Below are positions 1-10,374 of a stretch of DNA of 64,000 nucleotides, in pieces. Source of the DNA: Metaphire vulgaris (Eukaryota > Annelida > Clitellata > Crassiclitellata > Megascolecidae); contig CM030861.1 of assembly GCA_018105865.1 (NCBI GenBank), positions 2,241,484 to 2,305,483 of the forward strand, written 5' to 3'. Below the pieces are notes generated by a model. That model was not told the origin of the DNA and searched no databases. It saw only the letters and a list, made by a program, of their open reading frames with translations. Each line of letters begins with the position of its first letter. The first letter of the stretch is position 1. Both the position numbers and the translations under genes were made by a program.

Positions 1-252
1 GTCGAAAACGAAGGTGTTAGGAAAAAGATCGGTCACCCGAGGTAATCCAATCTGATGGAACGCCCTTCCAGACTTTGTCACCAACTCGACAACCGATGAA
101 CAGTTCGTTAAGAATCTGAAGACACATTTGTTCAATTCGTCGTTTGACTGCTAACCTTATGTTGTGAAGCACTCTTGATTTAGGCTTAAGGGAGAAGAAG
201 AAGAAGAAGAAGAAGAAGAAGAAGAAGAAGAAGAAGAAGAAGAGAAAGAAGA
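1..252 (+). mobile_element. LINE 3' end with (GAA)n tail
   Basis: One frame reads WNALPDFVTNS from base 56 and ends FVKNLKTHLFNSSFDC followed by TAA at 152-154. This WN-LP...F...LKTHLF pattern is the usual C-terminus of reverse transcriptases of CR1/L2/jockey-type LINEs. About 35 bases later a (GAA)n run (about 192-252) forms the simple-repeat tail. The 5' part lies outside the window. The element type is known from the family; the exact clade is inferred. Confidence 0.75.
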
Positions 253-740
253 AGAGGAAGAGGAAGAGAAACACTGGACCTGGAGTGTAGTCTTATTCGA
301 ACGCATTTACACTCAAGGCTATAAATCATTCTTTGGTCTTTGGAAAGTGTTCTTTTACCGTAATGCTCAAATACACATAGAGAAAATGCATCGCAACGAA
401 GCTTCAAATAAAATATTAATGCACGAAACTCTTTAATAAGAGCTGTATTCAACTATTCAAATATTTTACATGACAGTCCTGAAATTTGCACCGACACACG
501 TAAAGGTTCAAACAATTTGACACCAGCACCTTGTCAAAGCTGTCTGCAAATTTATATAAAGACCTCGTTATAATGTATCTAATAGTAATCAAAATAAGAA
601 CACCACAATAAAACATGAATTAGTTTTATCGCTTTAATTCTGAAGTTTTAAGCGGTATGAATATTTTCCGTAGTATTTGCAGCTATGAACATCATCTAGG
701 TGTTAATTTGGAAATTCGTTCGAAGTAATTCGACAAAGAA

Positions 741-1084
741 GCTGTCCGTTAATTACGTCACCAAAATAGGGGAAGGTTCGACAGAGGGAGGGGTGTCAAG
801 AGAAGTTGACGTCAACAATTTCATTTTTGGCAAATAATTCAAAAATAGGAAATTTCATCGAATACTATTTACTGCAACGCAAAATAGTCTAACAAGCAAA
901 AAAGTCATCACCATCACACTAAACAATAACCCTCTAAACTTTTAGAGTGACCCGTCATTGATCTAAGTGCGTTGGGCAAACTTTTTTGACAAAATTATGA
1001 GGAATCATGAAATTTTGACAGTTGTTGACAAGAGTGGAGTTGTCAAACATTGCCCACAAATTGTTGACGTAATTAATGGACAGC
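741..1084. mobile_element. MITE, GCTGTCC/TTAATTACGTCA family, copy 1
   Basis: The left end reads GCTGTCCGTTAATTACGTCA and the right end, reversed, GCTGTCCATTAATTACGTCA, so the terminal inverted repeats are about 20 bp. The interior has TTGTCAA/TTGACAA motifs and the box AACAAGCAAAAAAGTCATCA at 891-910. Two more copies lie at 12769-13122 and about 47130-47490. The ends are not hAT-like and no clear target duplication is seen. No coding capacity. Confidence 0.75.
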
Positions 1085-1119
1085 CCCAAACATGAAATTT
1101 CTGAACCTTGGCGTGGTCT

Positions 1120-1175
1120 GTTCAGTAACCCCCCCCCCCGCGATCCGGACTGCGGTCCTCAATTCGAGTAGCCCT
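1120..1175. mobile_element. solo hAT-type transposon end
   Basis: Reversed, the sequence begins CAGGGCTACTCGAATTGAGG and continues into GGACCGCAGTCCGG, typical of hAT/Charlie-type ends. It abuts a C run at 1131-1139. The partner end was not found, so this is a truncated copy. Confidence 0.4.
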
Positions 1176-1209
1176 GGTCTACAGAGGACTTTATGTTTAA
1201 CAGAAAATA

Positions 1210-1410
1210 AGTTTAAATGTATCCGAGGCATTTTGCACTGATCATCAAGTCATGAAGGGGGAAACCCGGGACTCTTAATCATTTTGTGGTTAAACGAATT
1301 TGTCTTATTTGTGAAGTTGACAGAAGACTTAATAAAGGTGTCTTTGGCGCAATTACTAAACTCAAGAGCGTCGTTTCGACTAGTGTTCGCGAGATGACGG
1401 AATACATTAT
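1210..1410 (+). repeat. dispersed repeat R1, partial copy
   Basis: Contains ATGTATCCGAGGCATTTTGC, then GGTTAAACGAATTTGTCTTA, AATAAAGGTGT (about 1332) and GTTCGCGAGATGACGG (about 1386). The same blocks in the same order recur at 2095-2725, 14535-14660 and 15632-16225, and in diverged form elsewhere. No coding potential seen. Confidence 0.6.
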
Positions 1411-1858
1411 TAATTTGTTATCGCTTCGAAACACTATTTTGAGCATTTTGACACGCTCAATAGGCATACAGAAAGAGAATCGTAATGGTCACGTGTCATC
1501 TAAAAGTCACGATTGCCTTTCCGTCTGAAAAGCCGATGAAAATTTAATGAAAGCCTCAACAATTATGTGATTTGAGTGCGACAAATATGCATTCTCTCAC
1601 CATTTCGCTTTTTTATTGTCATAGACTTCAATCAATGGATGGTCTAAACTTTGGCTTAGAACTTTTAAACGACAGACACAGACTCAATGAATACGAAGCT
1701 AAAGTCGGGTTTAAATATCAGATGTGAATTAAAAGAAAGAAATGATGGTGCACGGAGACCTACAATTAACAGCGCCCACTGTTGAAGGAAACCAAATCGA
1801 ATGTATTGAGACTTTTGTAGCAACCGTCCCAACAATGGTGATTTGGGCTCTGACGTAA

Positions 1859-2043
1859 ATGTTGGAATCGGGAAAACGGCTGCCATATTCCAGCGTCTAT
1901 AAATCCAATATGGAAGCGCAAAGATCTATTATCAGAAATAGCAAACTGCGTCTTTACTCGGTCATTGTAATAACGATCGCAAAAGAAGAAGAAAAAGAAG
2001 AAGAAGAAGAAGAAGAAGAAGAAGAAGAAGAAGAAGAAGAAGA
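1859..2043 (+). repeat. (GAA)n microsatellite with AT-poor 5' flank
   Basis: An almost pure GAA run at about 1983-2043 follows a short unrecognised stretch. By analogy with the LINE at the left edge it could be a LINE tail, but no reverse transcriptase motif precedes it, so only the simple repeat is certain. The glutamate-rich reading frame here is an artefact of the repeat. Confidence 0.6.
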
Positions 2044-2094
2044 CACAGCGGACATTGGAAGTCTTCCACCGACAATGATACCAGGATCTATAGT

Positions 2095-2725
2095 AACATG
2101 GAAAGACCGCATGCCAAATGATCAGGTCATCCGATGGACTCTCTGCATCACACAGTAAACGTCTGCAGACGAAGATTGGCAGGGCTCCTGGTTATTGTAA
2201 AGGGTCAAGGGGGGTCAAGAGGCATAGGGGGCCAAAAGTCAGGGAAACGACCAGGGACCCTTTGACCCAGATAGCAATATAAGTGATTTTGAATATGCTT
2301 GAGACATCAACAACCATAATGTCTACTGCTGATCCTTCTTTAAACTGTGCCAATTGATTTTCTCATTGGGTTTTGTTTTTCATTTCGCTTATTTATTTTA
2401 TCAACCGATTGAACGTAACTGTTCGTCCTTCGAATGGATTCGTTTAGCGGTTAAGCTTTTTGAAAATTTATAAAGTCGAAACAAGTTTAAATAAAGGTGT
2501 TTTGTTGCAATTGTTCGAAGTAAAATAGCAAACTATTTGAAGTGTGTTTCTCTTTTATTCAGTTAGTATGACAAAATAATAAATCCTTATCCTGCTTTCA
2601 TTTAATTTCAAAGAGATTTTTCTTTTATCGGTTATTGTAGATTCATGAGTTTCGCTTCTGCTAGTGTTCGCTAGGTGGCAGAATGCATTGCTATTGTTTG
2701 CCACGTGACAGAAAAGCATTAATGC
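2095..2725 (+). repeat. dispersed repeat R1, long copy
   Basis: Matches 15632-16225 over about 600 bp: ACATGGAAAGACC at the left, CAGTAAACGT, then GCGGTTAAGC, AATAAAGGTGTTTTG (about 2491), CTTTTATTCAGTTAGTA and GTTCGCTAGGTGGCAGAATG (about 2667). No protein can be read. Its biological nature is unknown; it may be a non-autonomous transposon. Confidence 0.6.
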
Positions 2726-3430
2726 CATTGAAAGCTAATGCTCAGAAACACGTATTTTGTGCATTTTTGCAAAGTTAAGGCAAGTGGCACCAAAAACTGA
2801 GCGTGGCCCCTTCTTGCATTGCTATTAAATAGAGGTTGACGTAAAAGAATTGACTATTATACGTAAAATATTTAGGGCCTTTTAATAGAAAGCATTATTG
2901 GACAACTGAGGAGCATTTTATATCGTCTCATTTTCATTTGGCTCCAAATATTCTTAATGTCTTTCACAATAACAGGACAAAGGCTAGACTATTCGTAGCT
3001 GTGTTTAATGCAGGAAGATGTTAAAATGCGAACTGTGCATTCTCTACAGCATGCACTTTAAGGCCTAAAGGTCGCTGTTGAATACGAATAGGCGGAATTT
3101 TTCAACAACAGAATCCTCCATAGACGGCTGATAAAGGAGAAACTCAGTAAATTGTCAAATATTTATTTCAATTAATTAATAAATAAACGAGACAGAACAG
3201 TCTGCGATATTGATTTGGCAACAAAGAAAGGTCGAACCTACTTACACAGTTCTGCAGCAAGTTCTTTAGTTAATACAATTTGGTCTTTGGTTCCTCTCTG
3301 TGAAAACCGTATTCCATCAGTGAATGCTTCAACTCAAAGGCGTCGATCCACTTAGAATATTGGGGGGGGCCCAAACCTCTGAAGTTAGCACATGAAAAGT
3401 TGATGCTGTAATTTCTCGTTGTCCTGGTCG

Positions 3431-3433
<3 letters not shown>
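2726..3433. other. no gene recognised
   Basis: AT-rich non-coding DNA. I saw no conserved domain, no convincing exon and no clear element ends here, only a short G run at about 3361. Confidence 0.5.
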
Positions 3434-3495
<62 letters not shown>

Positions 3496-3615
3496 TCCAA
3501 CGTTATGTCTTCAACGTTCTGTCTCCAACGTTATGTGATATATATGTATGTATGTATGTGTGTATATATATATATAAGAAAATAACAAGATTTTACTTAC
3601 TTACTTACTTACTTT
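3434..3615. repeat. (TA)n microsatellite and (ACTT)n SINE tail
   Basis: A (TA)n run at 3434-3491 is followed by a short tandem of CAACGTTMTGTCTYC units (about 3497-3535), more TA/TG-rich repeat, and AACAAGATTTTACTTACTTA at about 3587. The last part equals the 3' tail of the SINE-like repeats at 28610-28708 and 38038-38126 (there inverted). Confidence 0.7.
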
Positions 3616-4338
3616 GTTTATATCAGGAAGTGATATAAATTTAGCCATAATTTTTATTTACTTTTGGGTTTGTTCAATAATTTACTTTTAATTAATTAAG
3701 CTATTTAATGTTTATAAAGGCAAAATTCATAGTTCTGCAGTCTGCACCACTAAAAATTATTGCTGGCCAATTATATTAAAACGTAGGCATGTATACCTTA
3801 CCTGCTTGAGTAGTCTATCTCGTAATCTCAATTAGAGTGTTGAGCCCAAGGTGCAGAGCAAAATGAAAAGTTTGACAAATAAAAGAGTCCAGGTTTCGTG
3901 GGCAACATCTTAAATGATATTGCATTGTCGCTTACGAGACATTATTAAATTTTTATTTTCTACTACTCGAATTTAGACGTCTAAACAGCTAACTGTCTAG
4001 TTCAAGCAAGAGAAATGTCTTAAATGCAGTCAGTTGACTCAGTTCCCGTAATCTTCATATAATTTAGACGCTTCAGCCGTGATTTCGATAAACCCATACA
4101 ATTTATCTTAAATTATCTAAACTTCTAAAGAGTTAAACGCCATTCTCTCAGCAGGGTGGCGCAGTTACCCTCCTCCATGTTACTAACGCATCAACGCTGT
4201 TGTACAGCCATCAACTATCTACTGTAAATCTAGTAAATTCGGCTCACCAGCATCTTGACATCGTTCCCATGATGACCGTTAAGTGACATGAAAGTTTACA
4301 CTTAGAGTCAATCAACCAGATACCAGATTCCTACAGTG
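3616..4338. other. no gene recognised
   Basis: Non-coding, AT-rich. A duplicated phrase, AATCAACCAGATACCAGATTCCTACAGT, broken here into its halves AATCAACCAGATACC and AGATTCCTACAGT, flanks the next MITE at about 4310 and again at about 4591. It shows local duplication around the insertion. Confidence 0.4.
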
Positions 4339-4519
4339 CAGTGACGGCTCCAGGATTTGGCAAGTAGGGGGCCGTTGGGGTGGCAACTTCTAATCATGGG
4401 GGGCCAACCATTTGTTGTGTAATGTATGTAGCATTAAGTATAGGTCCCAACAGGGGCCACTGGGGCCAGGCACTCAATAGGGGCACGGCCCTCTGACTCC
4501 CCCGGTGGAGCCGCCACTG
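4339..4519. mobile_element. hAT-like MITE, CAGTGGCGGCTC family
   Basis: Left end CAGTGACGGCTCCAGGATTT; right end reversed CAGTGGCGGCTCCACCGG. The 8-bp target duplication CTACAGTG at 4331-4338 and 4520-4527 is perfect. 181 bp, no coding capacity. Close relatives are at 19118-19303, 38531-39287 (interrupted) and 45720-45909. The interior is rich in GGGGCC blocks. Confidence 0.9.
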
Positions 4520-5360
4520 CTACAGTGTGACATGAAAGTTTACACTTAGGATCAATCAGGTACATCTTATATACAGATGTCCCTGGGTCAATCAACCAGA
4601 TACCAGATTCCTACAGTCGGACTGCTTGTTCGTCCCCAGTGTATTAATTATCAGGTTTAAAAGGTTCATATTTGCAGGCAATCTGGATAAACGCAGTCAC
4701 GGTACTCCAGTGACTGTGTCAAACTACTGAAACTGAGCAAACGTTAAAGGGCCTACATGTTGGAGTGGGGGGCAACATATTATGAACAAATGCTGAGCCC
4801 ACTCTAAATCAATGGAGAGAATCGGGCCCCGTGGATCGCCATTTCTGAACCGAAACTCCAAAAATATTAAATTTCAAAAATAGAAATTTCAGGAAGAGCA
4901 TGCATTGAGACTGGAAAATGTGTTAACTGGTATATAAAAATGTTGAAATATTGGGGGGCCCAACAAGTGCTGGGCCCCCCTGTCCGAATTATTGGGGGGG
5001 CCCCCCGGGCCCCCTATGGATTGACGCCTATGCTTCAACTGTATAGTTCGAGAGAGCTTATGGAAGTGCCACTTCAGGATAAAAACGTACAAAAATACTT
5101 TGATACATTGACAATTCATCCGCTTTCTTTCCCTCATTGGTGTAGAAAGGTCTGAGAGACTTAAAGAGATTAACCTCAGAGCTTCGTCTGCAGCGTCAAC
5201 AGGGAACCAGTCGGGTGATCCCCAGGTGGCGAGAATGCCGACGTTGTTTAAGACTTCCGAAAGTCGAAGTAAGCAATAATCGATGCCATTGAAATCGAAT
5301 GAAAATCTGGTCGTGGTCTTCTTGACTGCAGCACACACGTTCCACGCACAGCCATCTGAC

Positions 5361-5525
5361 CAGTGGCGTGCAGAGGGGGTTAGGGGTGGGGTGGCCCCGG
5401 ACATCCACCAGATGGATGCATCCACGCACTAGATGGGGGTACATCCACCAGATGGGGCCTCTATCAGATGGGGCATCCACCAGATGGGGAAATGGGGCAT
5501 CCACCCGCCAGATGAGCATTTGCCC
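5361..5525. repeat. CAGTGGCG end joined to a GCATCCACCAGATGGG array
   Basis: CAGTGGCGTGCAGAGGGG at 5361 resembles a hAT-type left end. After CCCCGGACATCCACCAGATGG there are about seven degenerate units of roughly 16 bp built on ATCCACCAGATGGGG, up to about 5520. No matching right end or target duplication was found. It resembles the short-unit arrays at 8431, 21808, 32064 and 41110. Confidence 0.6.
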
Positions 5526-5739
5526 TTCCCTGCTCCCTCTCGGTTTGCATGTGTAAACACGGCATTTGCTGGTGTAGAGGGACTAAGAGACATACAAGAA
5601 ATATAGAATTTACAGTCAAGTTGGTTATAGCCTTGTCAACAAATGAATGAAAATTTATATTGTAAACATTTATAATCATTAACGCTTGTTAGAAATTTAG
5701 ACGACAAACCGGTCAGATGAATCTGGTTAACAGAAGGAA

Positions 5740-6260
5740 CTCTTTAGTTGAAATTAAAACAGCATTGTTGATAAAAGTTGCTAGTAGGTAATTTACCTCA
5801 TTCCCTTAAAAACGAAATGGTTTAAAATATGAAATTTCCAAATATAAAATAAAATTATAGAGTGAATAAAATAAAATCAGATGACGTTTTAAATAGCGCT
5901 TTAAACGAGCATCACTCAACTCTTAATCAAGACTGACGAATTTCGCGTAAATTCGACAATTCAGAATACATAAACGAATTATTTAGTCAAAATGATAAGT
6001 CTGATGAACTTAAAAAGCAAAGAAGTTTAAGGAGAATTAATCTAATGAATATGAACTTTTGAAAGACAGCCAGATAAATTAACTTCCTGCAATATATGGC
6101 ATTGAAATTCTCGATTCAATTGATATCTTACGTAACACCTTTATAAAAGACCTCGTATGCGTTATAGAATGAAGAAATTCCGCCTAACCGCAGGGTCCTT
6201 AACAACATCTCTGACTAGTAATCACATTTCCTAAGAAGAGTGCATGGCGCAAAATGCGAA
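5740..6260 (-). repeat. dispersed repeat R2, uninterrupted copy
   Basis: The same block occurs at 17650-18390 (same orientation) and 35935-37400 (opposite). Shared phrases include AAAGTTGCTA, AAACGAGCATCACTCA, GACAGCCAGATAAATTAACT, ATTCTCGATTCAATTGATAT and ACACCTTTATAAAAGACC. This copy lacks the insertions found in the other two, so it shows their empty sites. It also carries the ATAAAGGTGT box of repeat R1, reversed. Confidence 0.7.
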
Positions 6261-6364
6261 GGCCAAATTATTTCTGGTCTTAAGTCTTAATTTAGCGGAT
6301 AATTAATTATTATAATACATGATCTTTGTAGCAAGAGAGGTCAACAATTTATGATGTAAACAAG

Positions 6365-6500
6365 GGGCGGAAGATGGCAGAGTGGGTTACGTGCTGGAGC
6401 GTCAAGCTGACGAAGCGGGTTCAACTTCAAGCCCCGTTAGTGCCCCTAGTGGCTTTCACACAGGCAGTAATGCCTTCTAAGCCACTTTAAATCGTGCTAA
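6365..6500 (+). mobile_element. tRNA-derived SINE-like sequence
   Basis: An A-box-like TGGCAGAGTGG and a B-box-like GGGTTCAACTTC are about 40 bases apart, the spacing of an internal RNA polymerase III promoter. No complete tRNA cloverleaf is apparent. A SINE head is the best explanation; a diverged tRNA pseudogene is the alternative. Confidence 0.45.
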
Positions 6501-6501
6501 G

Positions 6502-7331
6502 TTAAGATAAACACAAACACACACAAAATGGCGATGACCTTTTTAGCTTATGACCCCTTTCGAAACGTATGCAGAGAGCCAGTGGTAGAGTCAAGCACAG
6601 TAGTTGTCTTTTCAGAAGCAAGTATTCAATGGTAAAACTGCCATCGTCGTGGCGAATATCCACGTAGGACACTGTATGCCACCAGGGAAGCCTCAGCCCC
6701 AAGGATTCTCTGAATAAGACGGACGCTGTGGAAGTCCAGAGCGATAAACAGCCCAGAATTCACATCCATGGAATACGATGGATAAACATAAGCATATCAG
6801 TAGACAGCCATATTGGTGGACACATGGAGATCGGAGCTGGATACTTATTCATTCATCGGCGAGACAACGATATTTCGTCAAATTAATTAAGTATTAATTT
6901 TATGTAATCAGTAAATTTAAAGACACGCAAATGATGCACATAGGATGAAAAAATAATTATAATGCAAAGCAGACATCGAATGAGTTCGATTGAAAAAGCA
7001 GTTATATACGAGTCACGTGATTCAGGTTCTTTAGATTTATTGAAGGGTAGGGTGAAGGAGCGATTCTTTGTCGTCACTTCCTTTTATTATTTCCTCCTTA
7101 GGTTTCTCAGTGCCTGATACAGGTGGTTATATTCCTGGATTTTCGGTGTCTGGTTGTCCAATTGCTCTCCTGTCGTTAATTGTCTGCCTGGATTGTCTAG
7201 ACTCTTTGGGTCAGACTCGACATGACTGAAAGATTAAATTTCGATACCATTTGAGATGTTTTAAATACATTTAATCATACTTCATTTAATGTTAGGACTA
7301 TGGAATATAATTAGATATAAGCGTAACATTA

Positions 7332-7334
<3 letters not shown>
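6502..7334. other. unassigned, one weak exon-like frame
   Basis: On the minus strand about 6580-6710 reads VDIRHDDGSFTIEY, faintly like an immunoglobulin-like/filamin repeat strand, behind an acceptor-like CTTATTCAG. No flanking exon supports it. The remainder is AT-rich non-coding DNA. Confidence 0.25.

Positions 7335-7400
<66 letters not shown>
7335..7400. repeat. (TA)n microsatellite
   Basis: About 30 perfect TA dinucleotides. Confidence 0.95.
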
Positions 7401-7401
<1 letters not shown>

Positions 7402-8149
7402 TATCAAAGTCTCAATGTTCAATAATAGCCGGCCACAGAGAAGATCGTCGTTGTCCGTTACCCCAGCAACTGATGCTTTTATAGTAATCCAATAATCAAT
7501 TGCATGTTAGCAAGCATCAAAATAGCCAATCATCTCTTACAAGTTCATGATAGACATTAACTAATAACTATAGCGAGTCAGCAATGAATCTTTCTTTGAC
7601 TTACAGGTCAAAGGTTAATATACACAACACTAAACATTTGGAAAGGGGCGAATGATGACGACTACAAGGGGTTTTCCAAAATCATTAATAACCATAACTA
7701 TCGTATACCATAGTACTGTATATCGCTGAGCACAGTATGTCGCCTTTAAGATAAATAATCTAGGCATGTATGAGTCGCGTTGAATATTACTCAAACGAGT
7801 CAAACCCAGAAATTTATTCAAAACTCATAAAACCTTATACATATTGCATCTATACATGGCAGAGATGTAGTACTTGGTACTTGTACTTGTACTCGAGTTG
7901 TACTCGAGTACAAATTTTTAGTACTTGTACTTGTACTTGTACTCGGAGGCCAGGTACTTGTACTTGTACTTGTACTCGGAGATTTTGGAATGCAAGTACT
8001 TGTACTTGTACTTGTACTCGGAGGTCAGGTACTTGTACTTGTACTTGTACTTGAAGCATTGTGTACTTGCTACATCTCTGGCTATATGTACTTCAAGGGT
8101 ACCAGTAATGCTGTTCCTTTAGGCTAATGACAAGCACATCCTCACAGAT

Positions 8150-8406
8150 GGCCAAGTACCTGGAACTCAACGATATTTATGATGAAGCCACTGATACCAT
8201 CGTATTTTGGAACAGTGAAGTTAATAGAAAGGAGTTCAACAGGCTGTATAATGCAGCCATTAATTAGAGACCTTAGTGTGCCTGCTTCTGGCGCACCAAT
8301 TAAACGCGTATTTAGCCAAGCTGGCTTGATCACGAGATCGCATAGGGCCGATGCAAGACTATCATCTCTATTTTTTAGTGCAACTGTGATGATATTTAGA
8401 TGCTAA
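8150..8406 (+). pseudogene. hAT transposase C-terminal remnant
   Basis: One frame reads LSVPASGAPIKRVFSQAG followed by LITRSHRADARLSSLFF, the conserved start of the hAT dimerisation domain (SxxVERxFSxAG...R..L). It ends at TAA/TAG near 8404-8409. The frame upstream is broken and most of the transposase is missing. It lies in the same orientation as the right end of the surrounding element, so it is probably the element's own decayed gene. Confidence 0.8.
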
Positions 8407-8430
8407 TAGTGTCAATTTTATTCGTGGCCG

Positions 8431-8675
8431 AACAAACTGTCCGAGGACAAAATGTCATGTAGAAAATGTCATGGGGACAAAATGTCGGCGGAAAAAATGT
8501 CAGGGGACGAAATGTCACGGTTTAGGGTTAGGGTTAGTGTTAAGGTTAGAGTTAGGATGGCATTTTTTCCGCTGACATTTTTTCCGCTGACATTTTATCC
8601 CCATGACATTTTTTTCGTGACATTTTTTTCGTGACATTTTTTTCGTGACATTTTGTCCTCGGACATTTTGTTCTA
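8431..8675. mobile_element. fold-back element with TTAGGG core, copy 1
   Basis: The left arm has about five units of GGACAAAATGTC type; the right arm has about eight in inverse orientation, so the DNA can fold on itself. The centre, about 8522-8560, is TTAGGGTTAGGGTTAGTG and drifts into TTAAGG/TTAGAG. The ends GGCCGAACAAA and (reversed) TGCTAGAACAAA are shared with the copy at 41110, so the boundaries are real. It lies inside the 7860-8989 hAT element. No coding capacity. Confidence 0.8.
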
Positions 8676-9038
8676 GCATCATTTTATTCAATAACCGTGA
8701 CAAACAGCTACCCGTTAATAAAGTGTAGGCCTAGCTGCTGTTTGTATTTGGCTATGAGGATCGGTACTTGTACTTGTACTCGAGGCTTCGGTACTTGTAC
8801 TTGAGGCTTCAGTACTTGTACTTGTGCTTGTACTAGTACTTGGAGGCCAGGTACTTGTACTTGTACTCGGAGGCCAGGTACTTGTACTTGTACTCGTACT
8901 CGGAGGCCAGGTACTTGTACTTGTACTTGTACTCGGAGGCCAGGTACTTGTACTTGTACTTGAAGCATTGTGTACTTGCTACATCTCTGATACATGGCAT
9001 AAATTAACGCTAGCTAGCTTCATTACAAAATGTTCAAC

Positions 9039-9242
9039 CTGAAGCTCTGTCCATCTTGTTGATATTGAATTTGGCCACTATTTGTCCTCACTTCTGCGTC
9101 AATTGGTTTCCTGGAAAACTGCTTCCATTGTCCAGAAGGACGTGGATCCTGGTTATCGTAACCGCCGCGACTGTCGACTCCGAATACATCTCCGAAATTC
9201 ATTCCCGATGAATCGTTTGGCAACTGAGCCATGTTCAGTTCT
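9039..9242 (-). CDS. candidate first coding exon, unknown protein
   Basis: Behind an acceptor-like TTGTTTCATAG an ATG at 9232 opens MAQLPNDSSGMNFGDVFGVD and stays open to a donor-like TTCAG/GTTGAA at 9038-9039, giving about 64 hydrophilic residues. Both ends look like splice sites and the composition is unlike the surrounding repeats. I recognise no domain and found no partner exon. It could be a decayed gene fragment. The hAT element at 7860-8989 sits just downstream of the putative donor. Confidence 0.35.
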
Positions 9243-9567
9243 CTATGAAACAACATCAGTTTCCAATCGTACATGTAAATCGTAATTAACGATGAATTCT
9301 AATATTGAAAATCACAAAAGATAAGACGTACAAGAAGCCACTATTCGCTGTCATTTGAAGCAGCGAAAACTAGCATGATAATGCTACTATGAGGGACATG
9401 AAACTCAACCTAAATCATGTCATATACCCGTATCCTTCATTCCTTGTTTCATTCCTTATCCGGACTTCTAGGCAAAGTGTCTACTGTGTGTGTGTGTGTC
9501 TGTGCGAATAAAGTACTAAACCATTGCCCTTAAAACCATTTGCCTGTCGACTCTCCGCTCCCTTCAC

Positions 9568-9804
9568 CAGGGGCGTCTTTAACCAGTGCGGGGCCCCGGG
9601 CACCTGGCGGCCTGCGAGGCCCTAGACGTGAAGATCAATGTTGACAAGCAAAAAGGTAATCTCCAACGTTTTTGAAAGCTGACAAGCCAAAAAAGAAAGA
9701 AAATGTAATCCTACGTAAAAAAGTAGTTTGCGCGCGGCGCGGGCCCCTAAGATGCGCGGGCCCCGGGCACTGTGTCCGAATTTTTACATGTAAAGACGCC
9801 CCTG
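9568..9804. mobile_element. hAT-like MITE, CAGGGGCGTCTTTA family
   Basis: Ends are CAGGGGCGTCTTTAA and, reversed, CAGGGGCGTCTTTACATG. Flanks CCCTTCAC and CTCTTCAG are a 6/8 target duplication. GGGGCCCCGGG blocks lie near both ends. The interior has the box TTGACAAGCAAAAAGGTAAT at 9641 and a second, weaker one at about 9680. Confidence 0.8.
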
Positions 9805-10040
9805 CTCTTCAGCGCAGGACTAATAATTTCCTTACTTCTCCGGTCAAGTTGTTAGGTAAACTATGGTTGCGGTAACCATGATGATTGCACGTATTGCGCT
9901 AAGCAAACCTTAAAAACAAACGAGTAAGCTAGGGCAGCAATATCAACACAAAGTCTCAAATCACAGAAATAAAATCTGTGTGCTATAATCAACTCTCTAT
10001 CAACGCACAAAGCAATAAATAATTACTATAATTACAGTAT

Positions 10041-10328
10041 TTATCATCATCATCATCATCATCCAGCTCCATGGGTGCTGTACCCGTAGGTGTCGAAAGC
10101 CTGATTCACAATTTGTCTCCATCTTTCTCGGTCCTGCGTCGCTCTGATCAGTGTGTGCAGCTCCGCGTTCCCCCATTCTTCGATATCATCCAACCATTCT
10201 CTTCTCGGTCTTCCTCTTCGATTTTCTCCATCCATTGTTCCCAGCATGGTCTTCTTCACCAGTCTATTGTCTTTCATCCTGCATATGTGCCCAAAGAAGT
10301 TCATTTTTCTCCGTATCGATATTTGCAC
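10041..10328 (-). mobile_element. LINE 3' end with (ATG)n tail
   Basis: The minus-strand frame reads MNFFGHICRMKDNRLVKK, then RRGRPRREWLDDIEEWG and DRERWRQIVNQAF before a stop at about 10059. This FGHxxRM...GRPxxxWxDDI...DRxxWR pattern is the C-terminus of a LINE reverse transcriptase protein. Right after the stop comes an ATGATG run (plus strand CATCAT, 10041-10063) acting as the tail. The element is 5' truncated. Confidence 0.85.
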
Positions 10329-10374
10329 AATGTTTGTTTTGTTCTTAATTATTTATAACTAGGTGTTTACCCGT

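Larger units (their letters stand above)
7860..8989 (+). mobile_element. non-autonomous hAT element with tandem-array ends
   Basis: The element starts CAGAGATGTAGTACTTGG and ends GTACTTGCTACATCTCTG, giving inverted ends CAGAGATGTAG. It is flanked by a perfect 8-bp target duplication, ATACATGG, at 7852-7859 and 8990-8997. Both subterminal regions (7860-8080 and 8762-8989) are arrays of GTACTTG units spaced by TACTCGGAGGCCAG. A copy of the right end also sits internally at about 8050-8080. The interior has a hAT transposase remnant and a fold-back insertion. Class and duplication length agree with hAT; the full element is 1130 bp. Confidence 0.9.

Noticed and set aside
192..252. Poly-Phe/Leu and poly-Glu frames in (GAA)n, (ATT)n, (CAT)n and (AC)n runs
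   Set aside because: Microsatellite translations; also at 1983, 29435, 44623, 44763, 46133 beyond the signal peptide, 48158 and 17196.
6365..6500. Functional tRNA gene
   Set aside because: A and B boxes are present but no closed acceptor stem or anticodon arm could be drawn; a SINE is more likely.
8522..8560. Possible true telomere or chromosome-fusion site
   Set aside because: The TTAGGG run is short, degenerate and sits at the centre of a bounded fold-back element that recurs elsewhere.
7870..8985. CRISPR-like or satellite array of GTACTTG units
   Set aside because: Units are contiguous and lack unique spacers; they are the subterminal arrays of a hAT element with target duplications.
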